Shown here piece by piece: positions 1-8,569 of a DNA stretch of 64,000 nucleotides. The stretch spans positions 98,701 through 162,700 of the forward strand of contig FWXP01000006.1 in the NCBI GenBank assembly GCA_900176545.1. Direction: 5' to 3'. This DNA comes from Oscillospiraceae bacterium (GTDB taxonomy: Bacteria; Bacillota; Clostridia; Saccharofermentanales; Saccharofermentanaceae). Position 1 is the first letter of the stretch. Each line of letters starts with the position of its first letter. Made by a program: the position numbers and the translations under genes. Under the pieces are notes generated by a model. It searched no databases and had not been told where the DNA came from. It saw only the letters and a list, made by a program, of their open reading frames with translations.

Positions 1-1
1 C

Positions 2-91
2 AACGATGTCATGCTCTGCTACGGTATTACATCCGATGAACTTAAGGATGCATACGAGAAGAAGTTCGAGAAGAATATGACGAGGTGGTGA
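2..91 (+). CDS. C-terminal fragment of an unidentified protein
   Basis: An open frame enters from the left edge and ends with TGA three bases before the next start codon. It gives 29 residues, rich in Lys and Glu, ending in Met-Thr-Arg-Trp. It reads in the same direction as the following genes and is tightly spaced, so it is probably the upstream member of the same operon. The fragment is too short to assign a family. Confidence 0.5.
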   Translation, partial: NDVMLCYGITSDELKDAYEKKFEKNMTRW

Positions 92-94
92 CTT

Positions 95-427
95 ATGATT
101 ATTACTGTAAATCTTTACTACACGGGAACAAACGGCAGTGCGAAGAAGTTTGCACAGGAGATGGAGAGCAGCGGTACGGCTGATAAGATCCGTGCGGAAA
201 AAGGTAACCTCAGATATGAGTATTTCTTCCCCATGAACGATCCCGAGACAGTACTTCTTATAGATTCCTGGGAGAGTCAGGAGGCGATCGATATTCACCA
301 TGCATCCCCCATGATGCAGACTATCGCATCTCTTAGAGAGAAGTACGATCTACACATGAGAGTGGAAAGGTTCGTCTCTGACGAAGACTATTCCGAGGAC
401 AAGGACAGCGGCTTTATCAGGAACTGA
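95..427 (+). CDS. ABM-domain (antibiotic biosynthesis monooxygenase / quinol monooxygenase-like) protein
   Basis: This is a 110-residue single-domain protein with the ABM dimeric alpha-beta barrel pattern. It has an N-terminal beta strand (MIITVNLYY), then a Lys/Glu-rich helix, a central strand with the YEYF segment, and the LLIDSWES motif followed by a helix with two His residues (residues 68-69). Family members oxidise quinols or similar small aromatics without a cofactor, or act as small heme/aldehyde-handling enzymes. The substrate cannot be told from sequence. It begins 4 bp after the preceding stop codon. Length is typical for the family. Confidence 0.7.
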   Translation: MIITVNLYYTGTNGSAKKFAQEMESSGTADKIRAEKGNLRYEYFFPMNDPETVLLIDSWESQEAIDIHHASPMMQTIASLREKYDLHMRVERFVSDEDYSEDKDSGFIRN

Positions 428-456
428 TCTCATCTCCTACAGACAGGAGAATATAT

Positions 457-1107
457 ATGCAGATCGCGAATAACATAATCAAAGAACACTTGAAGAATGT
501 GTACTTCTTATGCGGAGGTGCATACGGCGGCAAGACCACTATGGCTAAGCTGCTTGAAGAAAGACACGGATTCATCAGATACCGACAGGGTGACCACGAG
601 GACGAATATGCCTTGATCGCCAATCCCAAAGAGCAACCTGCTATGGGGCTCGACAGAAGTGCGGACTGGCACGGCTATTTTGCCCGGCCTCCTCGTGAGT
701 ATGCGGATTGGATGAGAGCCTCACTTTGGGAAGAAGCGGAATTTACGATAGCGGATCTTCTTTCTATCCCCAAGGATAAGAAGGTGATCGTAGACGGCAT
801 AATCCCCGTAGAACTTCTAAAGGAGATAAGTGACTACGACCATGTGTTCCTTCTTTTTGCTCCGGACGACATGAAGAGAAAGCATTATTTCGACCGCGCA
901 GATAAGGATGAGGTCTATCGATTCATACTTTCTTTCTCTGACGGAGAGGAGCTTCTTAAGAACGTAAATGAAGCGCTTAATATCGACAACGAGCTCGAAA
1001 GGCAGACGTTTATAAACAGCGGCTTCAAGTATAAGGAGAGGTCGGAGGACGACACCGTGGAAGGCACTTTACACATTATCGAAGAGCATTTCAGGTTGGC
1101 CTTATAA
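457..1107 (+). CDS. P-loop kinase-like protein of unknown substrate
   Basis: This 216-residue protein has a Walker A loop GGAYGGKT at residues 20-27, right after a hydrophobic strand (VYFLCG). A second hydrophobic strand, VIVDGIIPVELL, around residues 109-120 resembles the Walker B strand of nucleoside or shikimate-type kinases. The start is supported by an AGGAG ribosome site about 8 bp upstream. It stands in a run of same-strand small genes. It is probably a cytosolic small-molecule kinase or NTPase, but no specific substrate can be proposed. Confidence 0.55.
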   Translation: MQIANNIIKEHLKNVYFLCGGAYGGKTTMAKLLEERHGFIRYRQGDHEDEYALIANPKEQPAMGLDRSADWHGYFARPPREYADWMRASLWEEAEFTIADLLSIPKDKKVIVDGIIPVELLKEISDYDHVFLLFAPDDMKRKHYFDRADKDEVYRFILSFSDGEELLKNVNEALNIDNELERQTFINSGFKYKERSEDDTVEGTLHIIEEHFRLAL

Positions 1108-1117
1108 GGAGAATTAT

Positions 1118-1615
1118 ATGATCACGATTAAAGAATCAACATACGAAGATATAAAGAATATCCAAAGCCTTTGGGCAGATCCTGATGTTATGAAATATAT
1201 CTGGCTCGGAGGGCTAAAGGAAACGGAAGAAGGCATTCGCGAATGGTTGGACGGTTACATTAAGACAGGACCTGAGAGCGTTCACTATTCCATTTTCGAA
1301 GACGGTAAGTATTGCGGTGAGACTTGCTATCAGATTGATGAAGAAAGTCATTCCGCGGCGATGGATATAAAACTGTTCAGGTTTGCCAGAGGAAAAGGCA
1401 TCGCTACAAAAGCTTTATCGTATGCTATAGAAGAAGCTTTCAGGAACGGTGCGGAGACTGTATGGGTAGATCCACGTCCTGCAAACAGCAAAGCGTTGGC
1501 ACTGTACCGGCGGCTTGGATTCATTCGTAAAGAAATGCCGGAGCATGTTATAGCATTAGGTGAAGATCCGGATGAGTTTGTATATTTAGAATTAGCAAGA
1601 AAGAAGGAGGCATAA
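1118..1615 (+). CDS. GNAT family N-acetyltransferase
   Basis: This is a 165-residue protein with the GNAT fold: N-terminal ITIKESTYEDI, then the acetyl-CoA pyrophosphate-binding segment RFARGKGIATKAL (about residues 88-100, matching R/Q-x-x-G-x-G/A), and the C-terminal ALALYRRLGFIRK motif. It transfers an acetyl group from acetyl-CoA to an amine; the acceptor is unknown. It starts 10 bp after the previous gene behind an AGGAG site. Only one base separates its stop from the next start, so the pair is co-translated. Confidence 0.8.
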   Translation: MITIKESTYEDIKNIQSLWADPDVMKYIWLGGLKETEEGIREWLDGYIKTGPESVHYSIFEDGKYCGETCYQIDEESHSAAMDIKLFRFARGKGIATKALSYAIEEAFRNGAETVWVDPRPANSKALALYRRLGFIRKEMPEHVIALGEDPDEFVYLELARKKEA

Positions 1616-1616
1616 G

Positions 1617-2018
1617 ATGAAAAGAGAACTTGGAATAGCACGATGCGGGCTTGCGTGTTGTCTTTGCTCTGAAAACGTTATCTGCAAAGGATGCAGAAGA
1701 GACGGATTTAAGGAATTATCCTGGTGCAAGGATGCTGATTTCTGCGAAGTACGAAGATGCGGAATAGATAAGAACGTGGCTGCTTGTTACGAATGTGCCC
1801 CTGCGGATTGCCGCAAGGGATTGTTCGCAGAGAAGATCAAGCCCCGCGCCTTCTCCGAATTTGCAAAAAGATACGGCGTAGAGGAACTTCTGGATTGTCT
1901 GGAACGCAACGAGAAAGCGGGTATCGTCTACCACCGAGAAGGTATTATGGGTGACTATGATGATTTCGATGATCTTGAAGAGCTGATCAGTTTTATCAAG
2001 ACGGGAAAGAGATCATAA
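1617..2018 (+). CDS. Cysteine-rich DUF3795-like protein
   Basis: This is a 133-residue protein with eleven or more Cys residues in its first 70 positions, arranged as CGLACCLC, CKGC, C...C and CYECAPADC. It resembles the small DUF3795 proteins of anaerobes, which are thought to bind metal and whose biochemical role is unknown. An AGGAGG site precedes the ATG. Its stop codon overlaps the next start (TAATG), so translation is coupled to the S66 peptidase gene. The family call is from pattern memory. Confidence 0.55.
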   Translation: MKRELGIARCGLACCLCSENVICKGCRRDGFKELSWCKDADFCEVRRCGIDKNVAACYECAPADCRKGLFAEKIKPRAFSEFAKRYGVEELLDCLERNEKAGIVYHREGIMGDYDDFDDLEELISFIKTGKRS

Positions 2019-3043
2019 TGAAAGGATTAATTAAACCCGTTCGCCTTAAGAAAGGCGATATGGTAGCGACGGTAAGTCCGTGTAACGGATGGGCCGGAGA
2101 TCAGAAGATAAGGTGGAAATACGAACTTGGAGTATCAAGATTGGAAGAACTTGGTCTTCGGGTCATCGCTGCTCCGAATTCGATGAGAGGATCAGACTAT
2201 CTGTCGAAAGATCCCAAGGCAAGAGCAGAAGATATCATGTGGGCATTCGAGAACAAAGATGTTCATGCGATCATCGCCAATGTAGGCGGTAATGACAGCA
2301 TTAAGATCATCCCCTATATCGATCCCAAAGTGATATCGGATAACCCTAAGATCTTTATCGGTTGCTCGGACGTAATGAATCTTCATCTGTTGTGCTACCA
2401 TAGCGGTCTGGCATCTTTCTACGGTGATAATCTTCTTACCGGTATCGCCGATCAATCGGGTTGGCATGAATACAGCAGAAAGTGGTTTGTGAAGACTCTT
2501 TTTGATCCTTCGCCGATCGGAAAGATAGAGTGTTCTAATGAGTGGACATATGAGCCGGTAGATTACTTTGATCCCGAGAAGAAGAGGACATTCTATCCCA
2601 ATAGTGATCTTGAGATCGTCAGCGGATCCGGAAGTGTATCCGGAAGGTTGATCGGAGGCCATACCGGGCTCATGGAGCTCGAAGGGACAAAGATCGAACT
2701 TCACGCAGAGGATTATGACGAGGCTATACTTTTTGTTGAGGACATCCCGGAGTTCTTTGGTGAAAACTGCATCAGGAATTTCTTTGAATACTTGGGACAA
2801 AAGGGTATCCTTCTAAGGCTTAACGGTATCGTCATAGGAAAGTCCGACGAGAAGGGTTCATTTGATGCCAGATCAGAGATCATCAGGCAGATAGTCTCCG
2901 GTAAGTACTCGTGTTCTGTTCCGGTTCTTTACGGACTGAATTACGGACACTCCTCGCCGGCTTGTATGCTCCCTTATGGTGCACTGGCCGAGATGGACCT
3001 TGAGAAGAGATCCTTCTCTATCCTTGAAAGCGGTGTTCGGTAG
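2018..3043 (+). CDS. S66 family serine peptidase (LD-carboxypeptidase / MccF-like)
   Basis: This 341-residue protein has the S66 layout. The N-terminal strand is KKGDMVATVSP, followed by DIMWAFENKDVHAIIANVGG, and then the nucleophile elbow IGCSDVMNLHL (Ser in G-C-S-D, residue ~117). The later Glu region is LFVEDIPEFF and the C-terminal His lies in NYGHSSPACMLPYG. S66 enzymes cleave LD-peptide bonds of recycled muropeptides, or amide bonds of microcin C-type compounds (MccF). This protein looks closer to the MccF-like branch. It is cytosolic, with no signal peptide. Confidence 0.8.
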   Translation: MKGLIKPVRLKKGDMVATVSPCNGWAGDQKIRWKYELGVSRLEELGLRVIAAPNSMRGSDYLSKDPKARAEDIMWAFENKDVHAIIANVGGNDSIKIIPYIDPKVISDNPKIFIGCSDVMNLHLLCYHSGLASFYGDNLLTGIADQSGWHEYSRKWFVKTLFDPSPIGKIECSNEWTYEPVDYFDPEKKRTFYPNSDLEIVSGSGSVSGRLIGGHTGLMELEGTKIELHAEDYDEAILFVEDIPEFFGENCIRNFFEYLGQKGILLRLNGIVIGKSDEKGSFDARSEIIRQIVSGKYSCSVPVLYGLNYGHSSPACMLPYGALAEMDLEKRSFSILESGVR

Positions 3044-3106
3044 ATCGATATCTGCTGCGATAGAGTGTATGATATTGCAAGATGGTTAATAGGGTGAGGA
3101 CATAAA

Positions 3107-3472
3107 ATGAATATTCTTTTTGTTGCACTCGGCGGTGCGCTTGGAGCGGTAGCAAGATACGCGATAAGTCTTATTCCGGTGAAGACACAGTTCCCGGTAT
3201 TGACTCTGGTAACGAACATCCTTGGTGCGATCCTGATAGGATTTATCGTAGGCCTGACGGATAAGAAAGGCAATGTATCGCCTAATACGGTCCTTTTCTG
3301 GAAGACCGGTGTATGCGGTGGATTTACGACCTTTTCCACGTTTTCACTTGAGGCATACAATCTGTTTGAGAAGAAGGCATATTTACTCGGCGGAGCATAT
3401 GTGACGTTGAGTGTTACCTGTTGTATTTTCGGAATACTTTTGGGCAAAAGGCTGACAGCGGTTATCGGGTGA
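3107..3472 (+). CDS. crcB: Fluoride channel CrcB/FluC
   Basis: This is a 121-residue protein with four membrane segments. It shows the FluC hallmarks GGALGAVARYAI near the N terminus, TLVTNILGAILIGF (Asn pore motif) and GVCGGFTTFSTFSLE (the phenylalanine-box and Na-site region). FluC forms an antiparallel dual-topology homodimer that exports toxic fluoride. Only one copy is present here, as expected for a homodimer. The short upstream gap shows no convincing fluoride riboswitch. Its end overlaps no neighbour once the acetyltransferase start is set downstream. Confidence 0.92.
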   Translation: MNILFVALGGALGAVARYAISLIPVKTQFPVLTLVTNILGAILIGFIVGLTDKKGNVSPNTVLFWKTGVCGGFTTFSTFSLEAYNLFEKKAYLLGGAYVTLSVTCCIFGILLGKRLTAVIG

Positions 3473-3504
3473 TAGAAGATGCACGAGTTGTTGTGAGGAA
3501 TTTT

Positions 3505-3954
3505 ATGCAGGTGCATTTCGGGCAAAAAGAAGATATAGATCAGTGGATGAAGCCGGTAACAAAAGTCAGCGATAACTTCCCCGGACTTGAGACAGAAGAA
3601 GCTCTTGAAGAGCATAGGAAAACTGTTTTGAAGTTCATGGGAAAAGATCAGGCTTTATGTGTCAAAGAAGATGGTCGGATCATCGGAGTGATACTGTTCT
3701 CAAGAGGATACAATATGATATGCTGCCTGGCGGTGGATCCCGACTACAGAAGAGCAGGTATAGCATCGGCGATGTTGGATAAAGCCCTATCCGAACTGGA
3801 TCGAACAAGAGACATCACGGTAACTACTTTCCGCGAAGACGATACGAAGGGGACGGCCCCCAGGGCACTTTACAAGAAGTTCGGATTTGTCGAAGGAGAG
3901 CTCGTAGAAGAATTCGGGTATCCGAATCAGGTGTTCGTCCTGAACAGAAGGTGA
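3505..3954 (+). CDS. GNAT family N-acetyltransferase
   Basis: This is a 149-residue GNAT protein. The ATG at 3505 was chosen because a GAGGA ribosome site lies 5 bp upstream. A longer in-frame TTG start would run back into crcB. The acetyl-CoA loop is CCLAVDPDYRRAGIASAML (about residues 71-89, V-x-P-x-x-R-x-x-G-I-A) and the C-terminal motif is ALYKKFGFVEGE. The acceptor substrate is unknown. Confidence 0.8.
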   Translation: MQVHFGQKEDIDQWMKPVTKVSDNFPGLETEEALEEHRKTVLKFMGKDQALCVKEDGRIIGVILFSRGYNMICCLAVDPDYRRAGIASAMLDKALSELDRTRDITVTTFREDDTKGTAPRALYKKFGFVEGELVEEFGYPNQVFVLNRR

Positions 3955-3961
3955 GAATGAG

Positions 3962-4465
3962 ATGAACAGGAAGATAATATTACTTAACGGACCTTCCAGC
4001 AGCGGAAAGTCCTCTTTATCCCTTGCGCTCAAAGACTTGATCGCAAGAGAACGGTCAGAGAACTATGAGATCGTGTCCATAGATGATCACATGAAGGTAT
4101 CGACTTCAGAGACTATCTACGAGGACGATGTGTATGAGATCTCAGGAGAGATGTGCGAGAAGATCCGTGAGCTCTATGAGGCGGGGAACGGAGTTATCAT
4201 CGATCACGTTATCACGAGCGAGAGGATATACGAGCAGCTCATAGACAGCATGGCTCCCTGTAAGGTAGATACGGTACATATCGTATGCCCTCTTGAAGTA
4301 CTCTTAAAAAGAGAAAAGGAGAGAGGGGACAGGTGCGTGGGTTCTGCAGAAGCGTCCTATACATATCTTTATCCTAAGGACGGATACGATGTGGCGGTCG
4401 ATACCGGCACCCTTTCCTCTTCTGAGGCAGCAAGGAAGATCTTCGATGTTCTGTTTGTTGAATAA
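3962..4465 (+). CDS. Chloramphenicol phosphotransferase-like P-loop kinase
   Basis: This 167-residue protein begins with a strand and a Walker A loop, LLNGPSSSGKSSL (residues 7-19), and has a Walker B-like segment GVIIDHVITSERI (about 78-90). There is a C-terminal region with Lys/Arg residues for the lid (LKREKERGDR). The GPSSSGKSS loop and size match the CPT family, named for the Streptomyces enzyme that inactivates chloramphenicol. Most members in other bacteria phosphorylate unknown small molecules, so drug resistance should not be assumed. Confidence 0.7.
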   Translation: MNRKIILLNGPSSSGKSSLSLALKDLIARERSENYEIVSIDDHMKVSTSETIYEDDVYEISGEMCEKIRELYEAGNGVIIDHVITSERIYEQLIDSMAPCKVDTVHIVCPLEVLLKREKERGDRCVGSAEASYTYLYPKDGYDVAVDTGTLSSSEAARKIFDVLFVE

Positions 4466-4572
4466 ATAGGTTACTTGTCCTGAATTAAGAAAGAATTAAG
4501 AGATATCTAAAGGCACTTAAGGGTTCTGAGATTATCATGAGGTCAAGATAAAGATGAATGGAGAAGTGCCTT

Positions 4573-5241
4573 ATGAAGAAGATATTGAAAAGATCCCTTA
4601 TAGTTATCCTGTGCCTGGTATCAGCCGCGGTCATAGCAGCCTCTTGTGCGCTATTCGTTCTCGCCCAGAAGGAGAAGGCCATCGACAACGACTATTCTTA
4701 TATCTATACCGATGAGAGGTTCATGACGCCTGTCAGTGCGGATGGTGTGGAGGTCATAACCCAGGATGTGTCCTGCGGATATGCCGTTATCGAGATGTTC
4801 TCTTCGTGGAGCGGTGGTGATATAACCGAAGAGTCGCTATACGATGAATACGGAAGGGTAGTGACTTCTACCGGAAGCAGTTTCTGCGACGAGATGAACA
4901 GGAGATTTCCCGGCAGGACTACTACCATGTACAGCTACCTTACCAACTCTGAACTTATCGAAAGAGTCTATGACAGCCTTCAAAGAGGCGTACCTGTACC
5001 TTTTGAATGGGCTGCTCTCTACGGCGATGAATGGACTCTCCATTATTCTCTGGTCATCGGTATGGATATCCCGAGTGACAGAGTCGCCGTGGCCAACCCA
5101 TACGGTTATTATGAGGATCTGACCATTGAAGAGTTCCTAATGAGGACAAGATATGAAGCATATGAGGATATGCCGTTGTTCCTGAAGCTGGGATTTGCAT
5201 TCGGTATCTTTGAGGAGAATACGGTCTTTATCGTTGAATGA
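4573..5241 (+). CDS. Membrane-anchored C39-like cysteine peptidase domain protein
   Basis: This is a 222-residue protein with a basic N terminus and one hydrophobic segment (residues 8-31), so it is exported and probably anchored. The papain-like C39 core follows: QDVSCGYAV with Gln64 and catalytic Cys68, His157 in TLHYSLVIG, and Asn175 in ANPYG completing a plausible triad. Stand-alone C39-type domains process or cleave peptides at the outer membrane face; the substrate is unknown. The ATG at 4573 is preferred over an upstream ATG because GGAG lies 9 bp before it. Confidence 0.68.
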   Translation: MKKILKRSLIVILCLVSAAVIAASCALFVLAQKEKAIDNDYSYIYTDERFMTPVSADGVEVITQDVSCGYAVIEMFSSWSGGDITEESLYDEYGRVVTSTGSSFCDEMNRRFPGRTTTMYSYLTNSELIERVYDSLQRGVPVPFEWAALYGDEWTLHYSLVIGMDIPSDRVAVANPYGYYEDLTIEEFLMRTRYEAYEDMPLFLKLGFAFGIFEENTVFIVE

Positions 5242-5343
5242 TCCGTATACAGGGCGATAAAGGGCATGTCGTTGATATCTGAAGCGGTGTTGTGTATATT
5301 TGAGGTGATCGTGATTTTTGGATAGATAAGGATCTGTTGATAT

Positions 5344-8004
5344 ATGGACAAGAAAAGAACGTTTGGCCTTTTGATGCGAAGATACACCGTGTGGTATCTG
5401 GTATTCTTCTGTGTTTGTATCGTTCCTTTTCTTTGTGCCAGAGGTTACAGCTTTTTCGGTCCCGGAGACGGCCTGAATCAGCGATTGAACTACTATGTTT
5501 ATATCGGGACATGGGTAAAGAAGTTCGCGTCTAATATCTTTATCGACCATAATATGGAAATTCCGATGTGGGATATGAGCATCGGTATGGGTGATGATCC
5601 GCTTGGGGTTATCGTAATGGGAGGTGGTCATGACCTCCTCTCGTTGGTATCTGCATTTATACCGCTTCGATATGCTGAGATATCTTTTGATATCCTGCTG
5701 GCTATAAGGTTGTATCTGGCAGGATTGTCTTATTCTATATTCGCTTATCATAAAGGTAGGTCGATCGACAGTATCGCTGCCGGAGCCATGGTCTATTGCT
5801 TTTCCGCGGTCATATATATTGTTTTCATTCAATCCGGTTTTCTTCCGTTTTTTTGCTGTTTCCCGTTGTTGTTACTTGGTGTAGACAGACTTTGGCAGGG
5901 GAAGGGTCATTTGCTTTATGTGATCATGCTGGTCTACGCTATGACGATTGCCACCTACTTTACCTTTATTGCAGCGATATTGATCGTTGTTTATTGTGTC
6001 ATAAGGTTTTTCTCGGAAGAGGAGAGATCGATCAAAAGATTCGTAACGCTGTTTATCAGGTTTATGGTATTTTCAGTTATAGCCGTATGCATCGGGTTGG
6101 TCTTTGAACTCCCCAGCATTATGACGACTGCCGGATTGGACAGGATAGACAGATCGTTCACCATACCGGTGTTCTCGGTGTATAACATGATATTGATGAT
6201 ATCTCATGCTTTCTCCTGTGCTTATATGGGAGGAGATGCTACATTCGGTATCTCGGCAGTCGCCGTTATCGGTCTTCTGTGCCTTTTTGACAGAAAAGAT
6301 AATAGACGTCTCAAATGGTTATTCGTGATATACACGGTATCATTTGTATTCCCGGTGGTCGGGGCGGTCTTTCATCTGATGAAGTATCCTACTGCCAGAT
6401 ATGTTTTCGGATATGATCTTCTGATAGCTTATATTGTTACTTGCACATATGATGATCTTCCGACTCTTAGCAGGAAGAAGCGCTTTGGTCTGCTTTTGGG
6501 TGCACTTATCTATGTTCCGATCGCATTAGTTCTCGGAAGAAGAGCGGGAATGTTCTCTGCCGTTTCTCTTATTGTTACAGTGATATCTTATGTCATCATC
6601 GTATCTTTGTCAGAGAGGAAGACATTGAATTCAAACCGTTGGTATATGGTCCCGGTGATGATCTCCTGTATCCTGGTCAGTGCTTTCAGTTTTTACGACA
6701 GTAGCGTCTTTACGATGCTTGAAGCGGGCTCTGCGTATAATGAGAATTACGAACTGCTGGAGAGAGCTGATCTTGATAAGGATGAGATGAATAATGTAAG
6801 GTATTCCGTGCTCTATAGAGTAGTTTCAGATACTCCTACCAATGTATCGATGGTATACGGCACTAACGGATACGATTATTATAACAGCAACTGTAATCCC
6901 TATGTTTCCGATTATTATTCGGAGATGGGTGTAAATAGTTCGGCTACAGGCTTTATGTTTACCGGCTTCCGAGGAAGGTCATTCCTTGATATCACGGGTG
7001 CTACGCGCTATGTGCTCAGGAAGAATGATAAAGATACATGTATCGGTGCACCTTACGGGTATGAGCTGATATCTTCAAACGATGATCTTGAGACCTATCA
7101 GAGCGTCAATGATGTTTCAATGGTGTATTTCTGCGATGATGTTGTAAGCAGTGAATACTATCTGGAAAGTCAGCCGATAGATCGTGAGGAGATAGTAATG
7201 AGATCTATCGTACTGGATGGTGCTGCAGGAGGCGGAACGGAAGATATGACGCCCGGGCACAGTGTATGTGATCATTCAGTGATCACTTCAGGCGACATCT
7301 CTTATACAGGAAACGATATCACGGTTGGTCCCGAAGGCGGATATCTGGAATTATCTTTCGACGAGATAACGGATAGTGAACTGTCGATTTTTCTGGATGA
7401 TCTGATCGGAGATCAAGTAAATTCTGATTACTATATCATCGCAGTCGCAAAGTGTTATCAGGATACTGTAGTCAGATCAGATTACTATACCGGACTTCCG
7501 ACTCAGAACACTTATTACTGTGGTAAAGACGATCTCTTATTCAACCTGGGGTACACAGAGGAGCCCATAGATACCGTAAGGATCTATTTTATAACTCCGG
7601 GAAGATATACGATAAATGATATCAAGGTCTATACAAGATCCGAAGCGCAGCTCGATTCGGTAATATCTTCCTTCTACGAACATGCGGGCATGGATTCCGT
7701 GGAATATGCATACGATGGCAACCATATCAGTGCACAGGTGGTATCCGATAAGGATCAATATCTGTATTTTGCCGTTCCGTATTCCAAAGGGTGGCATGCG
7801 ACAGTCGACGGTGAAGCTGTTGATATCCTGAGGGCTAATACGGCTTTCATGGCTATTCCCGTGCCGCAGGGCGCGCATACGGTCGAATTATCGTATACAA
7901 CTCCGTATCTTATGCACGGAGCATGTATGTCTGCCGCATCGATCATCGTATATGCGGGTATCCTTGCAGTAGAGCATAGGAAAAAGCGTGCGGGAAAGAT
8001 CTGA
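5344..8004 (+). CDS. YfhO family multi-pass membrane protein
   Basis: This is an 886-residue protein with about a dozen membrane helices in the first ~470 residues, a large extracytoplasmic region (about 480-850), and a last helix near the C terminus (MHGACMSAASIIVYAGILAVEH). The early PGDGLNQRLNYYVYIG region and the late PYSKGWHATVDGE motif are typical of YfhO proteins. These are GT-C-like enzymes implicated in glycosylating lipoteichoic acid or in related envelope sugar transfer. The sugar donor cannot be told from this sequence. It is monocistronic as far as seen. Confidence 0.82.
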   Translation: MDKKRTFGLLMRRYTVWYLVFFCVCIVPFLCARGYSFFGPGDGLNQRLNYYVYIGTWVKKFASNIFIDHNMEIPMWDMSIGMGDDPLGVIVMGGGHDLLSLVSAFIPLRYAEISFDILLAIRLYLAGLSYSIFAYHKGRSIDSIAAGAMVYCFSAVIYIVFIQSGFLPFFCCFPLLLLGVDRLWQGKGHLLYVIMLVYAMTIATYFTFIAAILIVVYCVIRFFSEEERSIKRFVTLFIRFMVFSVIAVCIGLVFELPSIMTTAGLDRIDRSFTIPVFSVYNMILMISHAFSCAYMGGDATFGISAVAVIGLLCLFDRKDNRRLKWLFVIYTVSFVFPVVGAVFHLMKYPTARYVFGYDLLIAYIVTCTYDDLPTLSRKKRFGLLLGALIYVPIALVLGRRAGMFSAVSLIVTVISYVIIVSLSERKTLNSNRWYMVPVMISCILVSAFSFYDSSVFTMLEAGSAYNENYELLERADLDKDEMNNVRYSVLYRVVSDTPTNVSMVYGTNGYDYYNSNCNPYVSDYYSEMGVNSSATGFMFTGFRGRSFLDITGATRYVLRKNDKDTCIGAPYGYELISSNDDLETYQSVNDVSMVYFCDDVVSSEYYLESQPIDREEIVMRSIVLDGAAGGGTEDMTPGHSVCDHSVITSGDISYTGNDITVGPEGGYLELSFDEITDSELSIFLDDLIGDQVNSDYYIIAVAKCYQDTVVRSDYYTGLPTQNTYYCGKDDLLFNLGYTEEPIDTVRIYFITPGRYTINDIKVYTRSEAQLDSVISSFYEHAGMDSVEYAYDGNHISAQVVSDKDQYLYFAVPYSKGWHATVDGEAVDILRANTAFMAIPVPQGAHTVELSYTTPYLMHGACMSAASIIVYAGILAVEHRKKRAGKI

Positions 8005-8015
8005 CAGATCAATAC

Positions 8016-8225
8016 TCAGTCGAAATAGAAGATCTCCTCGAACTTCTTATCAAGAGCGATACAAATTATAAGCGCCAGCTTGGCAGTGGGGTTGAACTGT
8101 CCCGTCTCTATGGAGCTTATGGTATTTCTGGACACGCCGATCAGGTCGGCGAGCTGCTGCTGTGACAGTCCCGCTTCATTACGGATCTCTTTGAGGTGAT
8201 TTCTTAAGATGAGCTCGTTATCCAT
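8016..8225 (-). CDS. Small XRE-family transcriptional regulator
   Basis: This 69-residue protein is almost entirely one helix-turn-helix domain: NHLKEIRNEAGLSQQQLADLIGVSRNTISSIETGQFNPT. It belongs to the YgzD/YvaO-size group of Cro/CI-like regulators that often sit next to a small membrane protein. Its start overlaps the end of the upstream membrane protein gene by 8 bp, so the two are co-translated. It is a natural candidate for the factor that binds the repeated operator upstream of this operon (10286-10339). Confidence 0.85.
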   Translation of the reverse strand: MDNELILRNHLKEIRNEAGLSQQQLADLIGVSRNTISSIETGQFNPTAKLALIICIALDKKFEEIFYFD

Positions 8226-8559
8226 ATGTGTGTGCCACCGCAAATGATACTCCGAATAATACCATAAGTAAGGAAGCTGTGAATCCTACTGCGAATACAC
8301 AGGCTAAGGCCAGCGTCCAGAACCTCTTGTTGAGCTTATAGTCGTACAGGAACAATACGCTGATACCTGCGGCTATGGGACATATGACCTTGATAAGATC
8401 GTCTCCTGCCAGAAAGTAGTTGTAGAGGAGTATGAGGAAGTTGACTGACCCCATGGCAATGAGGCCTGCCTTAGCGGCCTTCATGCTGTTAAATCTCTTC
8501 ATCTCATCTCCGTGCCTATTCTCCGATCTGCTGGCAGACAGTATCTTTTCCTTATCCAT
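8218..8559 (-). CDS. Small integral membrane protein
   Basis: This is a 113-residue protein with three hydrophobic segments (about residues 30-50, 58-70 and 78-106) and a short basic N terminus. It matches no enzyme family I recognise. Membrane proteins of this size paired with a YgzD-like XRE regulator are common in Firmicutes, where the function is usually unknown. It lies 10 bp downstream of the amide hydrolase gene and overlaps the regulator gene, so all three form one operon. Confidence 0.65.
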   Translation of the reverse strand: MDKEKILSASRSENRHGDEMKRFNSMKAAKAGLIAMGSVNFLILLYNYFLAGDDLIKVICPIAAGISVLFLYDYKLNKRFWTLALACVFAVGFTASLLMVLFGVSFAVAHTYG

Positions 8560-8569
8560 AGAGGGCTCC

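Noticed and set aside
3044..3106. A possible fluoride riboswitch upstream of crcB
   Set aside because: The 63-nt gap is short and I see none of the conserved pseudoknot segments of the crcB motif.
3962..4465. Calling the CPT-like kinase a chloramphenicol resistance gene
   Set aside because: The fold and loop match the family, but nothing in the sequence or context supports that substrate.
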